From an uncultured Bacilli bacterium (lineage in GTDB: Bacteria; Bacillota_I; Bacilli_A; RF39; UBA660): 15,113 nucleotides of DNA. The notes under the pieces were generated by a model. That model saw nothing but the letters and a program-made list of their open reading frames with translations, was not told the origin of the DNA and did not search any database. Where the stretch lies: the NCBI GenBank assembly GCA_934167875.1, contig CAKPMC010000017.1, forward strand, positions 1 through 15,113, read 5' to 3'. Both the position numbers and the translations under genes were made by a program. Below, one piece after another: positions 7,501-13,810 of this stretch (position 1 is its first letter; every line of letters begins with the position of its first letter).

Positions 7501-9294
7501 GGTGCTGGATTTGACCCTATTTATCTAATAGCTCAAAGACTTGTAAAACACTCAAATGATGAGGGTTATTTAGTTGGATCCCGTGGTTCAGTTGGGTCTA
7601 GTTTCGTAGCTACCATGATGGGTATTACTGAAGTAAATCCACTAGCAGCTCATTATCGTTGTAGTAAGTGTAAAACTAGTATATTTGAAGATGAATCAGG
7701 TAATCCATTAGGAGCTACTTACTCATCAGGTTTTGATTTACCAGATAAAATGTGTCCTAACTGTAACATTCCATTATTAAAAGATGGACAGGATATGCCA
7801 TTTGCTACTTTCTTAGGATTTAATGCTGATAAAGTACCAGATATCGATCTTAACTTTTCTGATTTAAACCAAGCATCAACCCATGCCTATACTAAAGTAT
7901 TATTTGGTAAAGATAATGTATATCGTGCTGGTACTATTGGTACCGTTGCTGAAAAAACAGCCTTTGGATTCGTTAAAGGATATCTAGAAGAAAAAGGTAT
8001 CATGAATATGCGTACTGCTGAAATTGAACGTTTAGCTATGGGATGTACTGGTGTTAAAAGAACTACTGGACAGCATCCAGGAGGAATTGTAGTTATTCCT
8101 GATTATATGGATTGCTTTGACTTTACTCCATATCAATTTCCAGCTGAAGATCCAAATTCTGCTTGGAGAACTACTCACTTTGATTATCACTCAATTGAAG
8201 AATGCGTTTTAAAACTAGATATTTTAGGTCACTCTGATCCAACCCAACTTCGTTTAATTCAACTTCAATCTGGAACTGATATTATGAAAGTGCCCTTAGA
8301 TGATAAAGAAACAATGAGTATCTTTACATCAACCAAAGCTCTAGGTGTTACCACTGATCAAATAATGTGTAATACTGGAACACTTGGTATACCAGAGTTT
8401 GGTACACCATTTACCATTCAATTAGTAGAAGATACTAAACCAACAACATTTGCCGAACTTGTTAAAATATCAGGTTTATCACATGGTACAGATGTATGGT
8501 TAGGAAATGCTAAAGATTTATGTACTCCAGATGAAAATGGTAACATTCAAGTACCATTTAAAGAAACTATAGGCTGTCGTGACGATATCATGGTTTACTT
8601 AATGTACAACGGCGTAAAACCAATCAAAGCTTTCAAAATAATGGAGTTTGTTCGTAAAGGAAAAGCTAGTAAAGATCCTGAAACATGGAAAACTCATGTT
8701 GAAACAATGAGAGAAGCTTCTATTCCAGAGTGGTTCATTGAATCATGTCGTAAGATTAAATACATGTTCCCTAAGGCCCATGCCGCAGCTTATGTTATTA
8801 GTGCATTTAGAATTGCTTGGTATAAAGTTCATATGCCAGTATATTTCTACGCATCATGGTATTCATCAAAGGCAACAGATGTTGATGTTGAAGCTATGAT
8901 AGGTGGCTATACACCAATTAAAAATAGAATTTTAGATATTCAAAATAAAGGGTACGATGCTACTAATAAAGAACAGGGTCAACTTGAAAGTTTGAAAATT
9001 GCTTTAGAAGCTAGTGCCCGTGGTATGAAGTTCTTAAACGTTGATTTATACCAAAGTGAAGCAACTGTTTGGAAGGCTGTAAGTGATACTGAAATCTATC
9101 CACCATTCAATTCAATTGATGGTCTTGGCGATACTGTTGCCCAAAATATCGTTGCTGAAAGACAAAATAAAGAATTCTTAAGTGTAGAAGACTTGCAAAA
9201 ACGTGCCAAAATTTCTCAAACTTTAATTGATAAAATGAGAATAATGGGAATTCTAAAAGACTTACCTGAATCAAGCCAAATGACTTTATTTTAA
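4507..9294 (+). CDS. polC: DNA polymerase III PolC, replicative polymerase with proofreading exonuclease
   Basis: PolC is the main replicative polymerase of low-GC Gram-positive bacteria. Domains in order: N-terminal domain (1-180); Asn/Lys-rich linker (181-215); OB fold (235-320); PHP domain with intact ligands (H338, H340, D377, H378; DVHH at 790-793); a DEDDh exonuclease inside the PHP (D477, E479, D563, H619, D624); palm and fingers with PDIDLNF (D1112, D1114) and LKLDILG (D1238); a zinc-binding module CSKC (1052-1055) with CPNC (1083-1086); and a C-terminal helix-hairpin-helix. The last five residues, QMTLF, form a beta-clamp binding motif as in B. subtilis PolC. At 1,595 residues it is about 150 longer than usual, mainly through charged insertions near 394-440 and 924-993. 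GGGGGA just upstream is the ribosome binding site; a strong terminator follows. Confidence 0.97.
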   Translation: MEENKIKILFDQINLDAETRKRLNEVTLEKVKVNEKNGSWTFVLDSKEVLNLEDYKTLVKLSNHAFRNIKEVYIQIVPTIKSKDKLKEYYQYALEEVKDILMFSSIFNDNLLVDEEKIEVNNNEEERQVNQFLPKLNYLLSLSGFDVKLSSYLNLEKGSTIKQEIMSELDNATKEIPVVKPIVDEQKPAYFNKNNNDNSKQYHREKKDDNPNAIVGRTIKDAPTQIKNIVGEMDPITIEGYVFGVDYFESSKTDFKIITLKITDYSDSIYCKVFCRGEEDFNIKKKALKDGKWFIIRGYTKNDQFSKELVLNARDINLVEKETSKIEDNAPVKRVELHAHTMMSQMDGITKLDLGKHTCELVERTINMGYKGVAITDHNGCQAFPISFGIIKSHNKAIRKKIKEKIEELETKINEETEENVKSDLAKELEKAKEEQKNPPIFKGLYGTELTLVDDTVNIVVRPTDDDLLHNTYVVFDTETTGFNAGGADQMIEIGAVKIKDGEIIDRFDQLIDPKRHIPDKITELTCITDDMVRGKKSEEEVTKMFMEWTGNLPMVAHNAKFDISFIEMALRKYNLGTFKNTVIDTLELSRTLDQGFARHSLSALVKRYDVPWEEDAHHRADYDAEGTAYVFSKMLKKLEMQKFEKISDLDRLISKDEIYKFGRTFHFNAIALNKKGLKNLFTIISLANTIYLYKTPRILRSKLNELREGLLIGSGCYESEVFNEARSKEGEELTNIINFYDYVEVQPPEVYDHLIQMGDFKDENELQTHIKKVIQATKEAGKIIVATGDVHHFEREDKIYREIIVNQKVPGGGRHPLAKKDITSIPSQHYRTTEEMLNDFSFLDKDLAYEIVVENTNKVLDMAEEIEVIPDTGGTPFSPRVKSDDEQSYLDCPRVVTDLVYTKAKDWYGDPLPYSIEERLGTELYGDIVLTSIKHDLSNLEGEELKAESFKRLHEVILEGKDSVLKQVRKYLKETTEEELTDEALENKLKSSLGGVIGAGFDPIYLIAQRLVKHSNDEGYLVGSRGSVGSSFVATMMGITEVNPLAAHYRCSKCKTSIFEDESGNPLGATYSSGFDLPDKMCPNCNIPLLKDGQDMPFATFLGFNADKVPDIDLNFSDLNQASTHAYTKVLFGKDNVYRAGTIGTVAEKTAFGFVKGYLEEKGIMNMRTAEIERLAMGCTGVKRTTGQHPGGIVVIPDYMDCFDFTPYQFPAEDPNSAWRTTHFDYHSIEECVLKLDILGHSDPTQLRLIQLQSGTDIMKVPLDDKETMSIFTSTKALGVTTDQIMCNTGTLGIPEFGTPFTIQLVEDTKPTTFAELVKISGLSHGTDVWLGNAKDLCTPDENGNIQVPFKETIGCRDDIMVYLMYNGVKPIKAFKIMEFVRKGKASKDPETWKTHVETMREASIPEWFIESCRKIKYMFPKAHAAAYVISAFRIAWYKVHMPVYFYASWYSSKATDVDVEAMIGGYTPIKNRILDIQNKGYDATNKEQGQLESLKIALEASARGMKFLNVDLYQSEATVWKAVSDTEIYPPFNSIDGLGDTVAQNIVAERQNKEFLSVEDLQKRAKISQTLIDKMRIMGILKDLPESSQMTLF

Positions 9295-9321
9295 AAGTGT
9301 TATTAAACACTTTTTCTTTTT
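9293..9321 (+). terminator. Rho-independent terminator of polC
   Basis: AAAAGTGTT (9293-9301) pairs perfectly with AACACTTTT (9306-9314) around a 4-nt loop, followed by a T-rich tail (TCTTTTT). The stem begins inside the polC stop codon. Confidence 0.85.
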
Positions 9322-9330
9322 AGAATAAAT

Positions 9331-9336
9331 TATGAT
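9331..9336 (+). promoter_or_regulatory. Candidate -10 element of murI
   Basis: TATGAT at 9331-9336 follows the polC terminator. The -35 is not clear (CACTTT at 17 bp). If it is used, transcription starts near 9343, after the ATG at 9340, so translation must start at a later ATG. Confidence 0.4.
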
Positions 9337-9363
9337 AGAATGTTATTAGAAATGAGTGATAAT

Positions 9364-10104
9364 ATGAAAAGACCAATTGGAATATTAGATTCTGGTATTG
9401 GTGGAGTTACAGTCTTAAAAGAAATTATTAAACTTCTTCCTAGTGAAGATTATATTTATTATAGTGATTCAATACATAATCCCTATGGAGAAAAAACTAA
9501 AGAAGAAGTATTTGAGTATGTTAATAACATAGTTAATTATTTTATCTCTAATAACTGTAAGGCTGTAGTAATTGCGTGTAATACAGCTACAGCTCTAACT
9601 ATTGATAAAATTAGAAATAAATATAAAGATTTAATAATAATTGGAATAGAACCAGCCTATAAAATGGTTCATGACTATCATAAAACAGGTAAAACTTTAG
9701 TAATGGCAACTCCTGCTACTATTGATAGCGAAAAATTTTTAAAACTATATCATAACTATGATAATGGAAATACTATTCTTAAAGCTTGTCCAGGTTTAGC
9801 TAATTTAATAGAAAATGGTAAAGAAGAAGAAATAAGAAAATATTTAGAAAAAAATCTTCCAACCGAAAAAATCGAAAGTGTAGTATTAGGTTGTACTCAT
9901 TATCCACTTATTAAAAATGAAATAAAGGAAGTATTAGGTGATGTTGCCTTTTTCGATGGAGGTAAAGGAGTAGCTAATAGATTATTAGATTTATTAAAAA
10001 ATAGTGATTTATTAACCAAAGAATTAACTAAATCCAATATATCTTTTTATGATTCATCTAATTTAGAAAATAAGAAGACAAGATTTTACGAATTACTAAA
10101 ATAA
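9364..10104 (+). CDS. murI: Glutamate racemase
   Basis: The enzyme is a cofactor-independent racemase that makes D-glutamate, the second residue of the peptidoglycan stem peptide, in the cytoplasm. From the chosen start the protein has 246 residues. It carries the family hallmarks: LDSGIGG (8-14) with D9 and S10, the first catalytic cysteine in ACNTAT (C72), and the second in GCTHYP (C177, with H179). Length is slightly below the usual 260-270. The frame is open back to an ATG at 9340 (eight residues more), with another ATG at 9352. I chose 9364 because conserved sequence begins directly at MKRPIGILDSG and a likely -10 box sits at 9331-9336. The ribosome binding site (GAGTGAT) is weak. The gene is flanked by terminators and is probably transcribed alone. 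Confidence 0.95.
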   Translation: MKRPIGILDSGIGGVTVLKEIIKLLPSEDYIYYSDSIHNPYGEKTKEEVFEYVNNIVNYFISNNCKAVVIACNTATALTIDKIRNKYKDLIIIGIEPAYKMVHDYHKTGKTLVMATPATIDSEKFLKLYHNYDNGNTILKACPGLANLIENGKEEEIRKYLEKNLPTEKIESVVLGCTHYPLIKNEIKEVLGDVAFFDGGKGVANRLLDLLKNSDLLTKELTKSNISFYDSSNLENKKTRFYELLK

Positions 10105-10126
10105 ATTAACTATATTTTACACTTTT

Positions 10127-10157
10127 GGACTGGTATTTATTGTATCAGTTCTTTTTT
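10127..10157 (+). terminator. Rho-independent terminator of murI
   Basis: GGACTGGTA (10127-10135) pairs with TATCAGTTC (10143-10151), including two G-U pairs in RNA, around a 7-nt loop, and is followed by six T residues (10152-10157). Confidence 0.8.
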
Positions 10158-10168
10158 AGTGATATACT
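10140..10168 (+). promoter_or_regulatory. Candidate promoter of the hydrolase-murF-ddl operon
   Basis: TTGTAT (10140-10145) is 17 bp from TATACT (10163-10168). The start point would be near 10175, leaving a leader of about 9 nt before the ATG at 10184. The -35 overlaps the murI terminator. The ribosome binding site (GGTG) is weak and close, so the first gene may be translated poorly relative to the next two. Confidence 0.5.
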
Positions 10169-10183
10169 TTTCTTGGTGATACA

Positions 10184-10906
10184 ATGGTAAAAAACATTAG
10201 AAATATTGAGTCAAATTACATACAATATGGTAGTGAGAAAGGTAAAGATATAGTTCTCTTACATGGTTGGGGTCAAAATATTGAAATGATGATGCCATTA
10301 GGTAATAATCTACCAAATTACCATATAACGATAGTTGACTTTCCTGGATTTGGAAAAAGTAGTGAACCTAAAACAAGCTATACCATCTATGATTATGTAG
10401 AATGGTTAGAAGAACTATTAAAAGAACTTAATATCCATAAACCAATTATTATGGGACATTCTTTTGGTGGTAGAGTAGCTATTCTTTATGCCTCACGTAA
10501 TCCAGTTGAAAAACTAGTTTTATTTGGTGCTCCATGTATTAGACATGAGCATAAGTCATTAAAAGAAAATATTTTAAAAGGTATTAAAAAACTACCAGGT
10601 ATGAATAAATTAGGTGAGTATGCTAAAAATCATATTGGTTCTCCTGATTACCGTAACGCCAGTCCTATAATGCGTGAAACCTTAGTAAATATTATAAATG
10701 AGGATTTAAGCAACTATGCTAAAAAAATAGAATGTCCAACTTTATTAATATGGGGAACTAATGATACTGCCGCTCCAATCGAAGATGCAAGAGAATTAGA
10801 AAGCTTATTAGTAGATGGTGGTTTAGTAGAATTACCTGGTTGTACTCATTATGCTTATTTAGAAGCTTTACCACAAGTTATCAATATACTAAATAATTTT
10901 TTGTAG
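10184..10906 (+). CDS. Alpha/beta hydrolase, serine hydrolase of unknown substrate
   Basis: This 240-residue protein has a complete alpha/beta hydrolase fold. The oxyanion-hole motif is HGWG (27-30), the strand ends in DFPGFGKS (52-59), the nucleophile elbow is GHSFGG (91-96; S93), the acid is D194 in WGTNDTAAP, and the base is H222 in GCTHYAYLE. The cap domain (about 118-180) is short and helical. No signal peptide is visible, so it acts in the cytoplasm. The family includes esterases, lipases, peptidases and C-C hydrolases, and the sequence does not tell which. It is the first gene of an operon, ending nine bases before the murF-type gene, so a role linked to envelope precursors is possible but inferred only from context. 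Confidence 0.9.
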   Translation: MVKNIRNIESNYIQYGSEKGKDIVLLHGWGQNIEMMMPLGNNLPNYHITIVDFPGFGKSSEPKTSYTIYDYVEWLEELLKELNIHKPIIMGHSFGGRVAILYASRNPVEKLVLFGAPCIRHEHKSLKENILKGIKKLPGMNKLGEYAKNHIGSPDYRNASPIMRETLVNIINEDLSNYAKKIECPTLLIWGTNDTAAPIEDARELESLLVDGGLVELPGCTHYAYLEALPQVINILNNFL

Positions 10907-10915
10907 GAGGTAGTT

Positions 10916-12511
10916 ATGAACATATATACAATTAGTTTTTTACTTATTTTACTTTTTAATTTTGTTAAAAACAAAAAAAGTCTTCACATGCTCCAACAGA
11001 ATTTATATAACGAAAACAATCGTTATGTTAAATGGTTAATTAAAAATGCCAAAGGTGTTTTCCTAACATTAGATTTACTAGCAACAATAGTAATTATAGT
11101 AGCTTATATATTAAACAATAACCTATACAACATCTTACTTATAATTGCTTTAGCATTCTATTTGTTAGAAACAATTCGTATTATAAACAACCGTAAATTA
11201 GAAACTGTCAAAAAACCATTAGTAATTACTAAGCGTGTTAAACGTTTAATGTTTACACTTATTGTTTTATTTGCTTTACCAATAATTATCTATTTAGTAG
11301 ATAATAGTAATGGACCATTATTATTACTAGTTGAATCAATTATTACTTATTTCAGTTATATTGTTGTTCTAATAGCTAAAATAATTAATACTCCAGTAGA
11401 AAAAATGGTATATAAATATTATGAAACTAAAGCTAAAAACAAGCTAAAAAGTATGACTAATTTAAAAGTAGTTGGTATTACCGGCAGTTATGGTAAAACA
11501 AGTAGTAAAAATATATTAAATGATATTTTAAATATAAAGTTTATTTCCCGTCCAACTCCTAAAAACTTAAATACTGAGTATGGACTTATGATTACTATTA
11601 ATAATTACTTAGATAAATTTGATGATATATTTATAGCTGAAATGGGAGCTTATAAACGCGGTGAAATCAAAGCTTTATGTGATATGGTTCATCCTAAATA
11701 TGGTATTTTAACTAGAATTGGTCTTGCTCACTTAGAGACATTCGGTAGCCCTGAAAATATTATCAAAACTAAATTTGAATTAATTGAAAGCTTGCCTGAT
11801 GATGGAGTAGCAGTTCTTAATATGGATGATCCTAAACAGGTATCATATAAAATCAAAAGTAAATGTAAAAAGATTTGGATTGGTATTGATTCAAAAGATG
11901 CTGATGTAGTTGCTTGCGATATCAATTGTGACTACAAAGGAAGTAAATTTAATGTCATTTTTAAAGGTGATAAAACTAAATATCCTTTTGAAACTAAACT
12001 ATTAGGTAACCATAATATTTATAATATCTTAGCAGGTATTGCTTTAGGTAAAGAATTAGGTATTAGTATAAAGGAACTTGAACAAGGAGTTCGTAAAGTT
12101 AAACCGATTGAAAGCAGACTTGAATTAAGAAATTATGGTTATATGTATCAAATAAATGATGCTTATAATTCAAATCCAATTGGAGCTAAAATGGCACTTG
12201 ATGTTCTAAAGATGATGCCAGGAACAAAGGTAGTGGTTACTCCTGGTATGACTGAGCTAGGAGAAAAAGAAGATGAATTAAATCATATTTTTGGAACCCA
12301 GATTGCTAGTGTCGCTGATTACATAATTTTAGTTGGTGAAAAGAAAACAAGACCAATATTTGAAGGAATAAATGAAAGTGGATATAATAAAGATAAATTA
12401 TTTATTGTAAATAGTGTATATGATGCATATAATTTATTGCAGACTTTGAAAATTAAAGATGAGATATATGCTTTATTTGAAAATGATTTACCTGATAGTT
12501 ATAATGAATAG
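10916..12511 (+). CDS. murF: MurF-type ligase (UDP-MurNAc-tripeptide:D-Ala-D-Ala) with N-terminal membrane domain
   Basis: The ligase half (about 182-531) has Mur ligase signatures: ATP-binding GSYGKTSSKN (190-199), AEMGAYKRGEI (241-251), GLAHLETFGS (269-278), a lysine at the usual carbamylated position (K286), GNHNIYN (364-370), and DAYNSNP (416-422), which is the MurF form. MurF joins D-Ala-D-Ala to the UDP-MurNAc tripeptide in the cytoplasm. Unusually, the standard MurF N-terminal domain, which binds the UDP sugar, is missing. In its place residues 1-160 hold about five hydrophobic segments (near 3-17, 48-66, 70-86, 112-128 and 134-157), so the enzyme should be anchored in the membrane. 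GGAGG directly before the ATG supports the start. ddl follows with a gap of 11 bases. MurF is the best assignment; a relative acting on another muropeptide is possible. Confidence 0.88.
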   Translation: MNIYTISFLLILLFNFVKNKKSLHMLQQNLYNENNRYVKWLIKNAKGVFLTLDLLATIVIIVAYILNNNLYNILLIIALAFYLLETIRIINNRKLETVKKPLVITKRVKRLMFTLIVLFALPIIIYLVDNSNGPLLLLVESIITYFSYIVVLIAKIINTPVEKMVYKYYETKAKNKLKSMTNLKVVGITGSYGKTSSKNILNDILNIKFISRPTPKNLNTEYGLMITINNYLDKFDDIFIAEMGAYKRGEIKALCDMVHPKYGILTRIGLAHLETFGSPENIIKTKFELIESLPDDGVAVLNMDDPKQVSYKIKSKCKKIWIGIDSKDADVVACDINCDYKGSKFNVIFKGDKTKYPFETKLLGNHNIYNILAGIALGKELGISIKELEQGVRKVKPIESRLELRNYGYMYQINDAYNSNPIGAKMALDVLKMMPGTKVVVTPGMTELGEKEDELNHIFGTQIASVADYIILVGEKKTRPIFEGINESGYNKDKLFIVNSVYDAYNLLQTLKIKDEIYALFENDLPDSYNE

Positions 12512-12522
12512 GAGTGAATATT

Positions 12523-13740
12523 ATGAAAATTAGATTAGGTGTTATATTTGGTGGAGAAAGTGTAGAACATGAGGTAAGTATTATTTCAGCTATCCAAGCT
12601 ATGAATAAAATGGATAGTGAAAAATATGAAATAATTCCTATCTACATTACTAAAGATAGACAATGGTATACAGGAGAAATGTTAAAGGAAATAGAAACAT
12701 ATAGTGATTTATCTTTAATCAAAAGATATGCTAAGAATGTTGTTCTTTACGAAAAAAATGGTAGCTTTGTTCTTCAAAATAAGAAAGGCTTAAGAAGAGT
12801 AGTAAAAGAAATTGATATGGTTTTTCCAATAGTTCATGGAACTAATGTAGAAGACGGCGTTCTTCAAGGATATTTAGAATCAATTGGTATACCATTCGTT
12901 GGTGGAGATGTATATGCTTCAGCTGTAGGACAAGATAAATTATTTATGAAGGAAATATTTGAATCAAATAATATTCCAGTATGTAAGTATACTTGGTTCT
13001 ATGATAATGAATACGAAGAAGATCCAGATAAAATTTTTGCTAGCATTAAGAAATTAGGTTACCCAGTAATAGTAAAACCAGCAACTCTTGGAAGTAGCGT
13101 TGGTATTAAAACTGCTTCTAATCAAGAAGAAGTAAAAGAAGCAATTGATGATGCTATTAAATATGATCATAAAATAGTAGTAGAAAAACTAGTAGAGAAC
13201 TTAATGGAAGTTAATATTAGTGTACTTGGTAACTACGAAAATCAACAAGTAAGTGCTATTGAACAAGTAATGTCTTCAAATAAATTCTTAACTTATGAAG
13301 ATAAATACATTGGTGGTGGCAAAACTAAAGGAAAAATGGGTGGAAAATTCAAAGCTTCTAAGGGAATGGTATCAGCAAACCGTGTTATACCAGCTCTACT
13401 TGAAAAAGATATGAAAGAAGAAGTAGAAACAGTAGCTGTTAATGCTTTCAAAGCATTAGGATCAAGCGGTGTAGTTAGAATTGACTTCTTGATTGATAGT
13501 AAAGCTAAAAAAGTTTATATCAATGAAGTAAACAACATTCCAGGTTCTTTATCATTCTACTTATGGGAACCAATTGGTAAAGAATATACAGAATTATTAG
13601 ATGATATGATTAATATTGGTATTCGTGACTATAAAAAGAGAATTGCTAAAACTCATTCATTTGAAACTAATATTCTAAAAGGATTTACCGAATTAGGTGG
13701 ATTAAAAGGAATGAAAGGTTCTAAAGGAAAATTAAGATAA
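12523..13740 (+). CDS. ddl: D-alanine--D-alanine ligase
   Basis: This ATP-grasp enzyme makes the D-Ala-D-Ala dipeptide used by MurF, encoded just upstream. The protein has 405 residues, longer than the usual 310-370. Motifs: GGESVEHEVS (10-19; the glutamate matching E. coli DdlB E15), the HG pair (105-106), KPATLGSSVG (185-194), EDKYIGGG (259-266; Y262 matches the omega-loop tyrosine of D-Ala-specific ligases), RIDFLID (319-325) and NEVNNIPG (334-341), giving metal ligands D321, E335 and N337. The tyrosine argues against a VanA-type D-lactate ligase. After the catalytic domain comes an unusual Gly/Lys-rich tail (385-405). The frame runs back to a GTG at 12514, but AGGAG (12510-12514) is placed for the ATG at 12523. 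A terminator follows. Confidence 0.95.
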   Translation: MKIRLGVIFGGESVEHEVSIISAIQAMNKMDSEKYEIIPIYITKDRQWYTGEMLKEIETYSDLSLIKRYAKNVVLYEKNGSFVLQNKKGLRRVVKEIDMVFPIVHGTNVEDGVLQGYLESIGIPFVGGDVYASAVGQDKLFMKEIFESNNIPVCKYTWFYDNEYEEDPDKIFASIKKLGYPVIVKPATLGSSVGIKTASNQEEVKEAIDDAIKYDHKIVVEKLVENLMEVNISVLGNYENQQVSAIEQVMSSNKFLTYEDKYIGGGKTKGKMGGKFKASKGMVSANRVIPALLEKDMKEEVETVAVNAFKALGSSGVVRIDFLIDSKAKKVYINEVNNIPGSLSFYLWEPIGKEYTELLDDMINIGIRDYKKRIAKTHSFETNILKGFTELGGLKGMKGSKGKLR

Positions 13741-13745
13741 AAATT

Positions 13746-13771
13746 AGCTAAGAAAAGTCTTAGCTTTTTTT
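13746..13771 (+). terminator. Rho-independent terminator of the hydrolase-murF-ddl operon
   Basis: AGCTAAGA (13746-13753) pairs perfectly with TCTTAGCT (13758-13765) around an AAAG loop, followed by six more T residues to 13771. It lies five bases after the ddl stop. Confidence 0.9.
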
Positions 13772-13788
13772 ATCTTTTAGCTTATAAT
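13760..13788 (+). promoter_or_regulatory. Promoter of the tam41-like gene
   Basis: A perfect TATAAT (13783-13788) stands 17 bp after a poor -35 (TTAGCT, 13760-13765) that overlaps the ddl terminator. Transcription would start near 13795, which excludes the upstream in-frame TTG at 13793 and supports the ATG at 13811. Confidence 0.6.
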
Positions 13789-13810
13789 AGAATTGAAAGA
13801 GAAGGATTAT

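Noticed and set aside
9107..9310. A 67-aa minus-strand reading frame over the polC 3' end.
   Set aside because: It is a shadow of the polC helix-hairpin-helix region and its terminator.
9340..9363. Upstream ATG giving murI eight extra residues.
   Set aside because: It starts four bases after a likely -10 box and precedes the conserved racemase N-terminus; the ATG at 9364 fits better.
11728..11925. A 65-aa minus-strand reading frame inside the murF-type gene.
   Set aside because: It is opposite conserved ligase sequence and shows no independent signals.
12514..12522. GTG start three codons upstream for ddl.
   Set aside because: The GTG overlaps the AGGAG that serves the ATG at 12523, so it cannot have its own ribosome binding site.
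12523..13740. Vancomycin-resistance type D-Ala-D-Lac ligase.
   Set aside because: The omega-loop tyrosine (Y262) of D-Ala-D-Ala ligases is kept, and no vanH or vanX neighbour is present.
13793..13810. TTG start six codons upstream for the tam41-like gene.
   Set aside because: It lies five bases after the TATAAT box, before or at the transcription start, and has no ribosome binding site.
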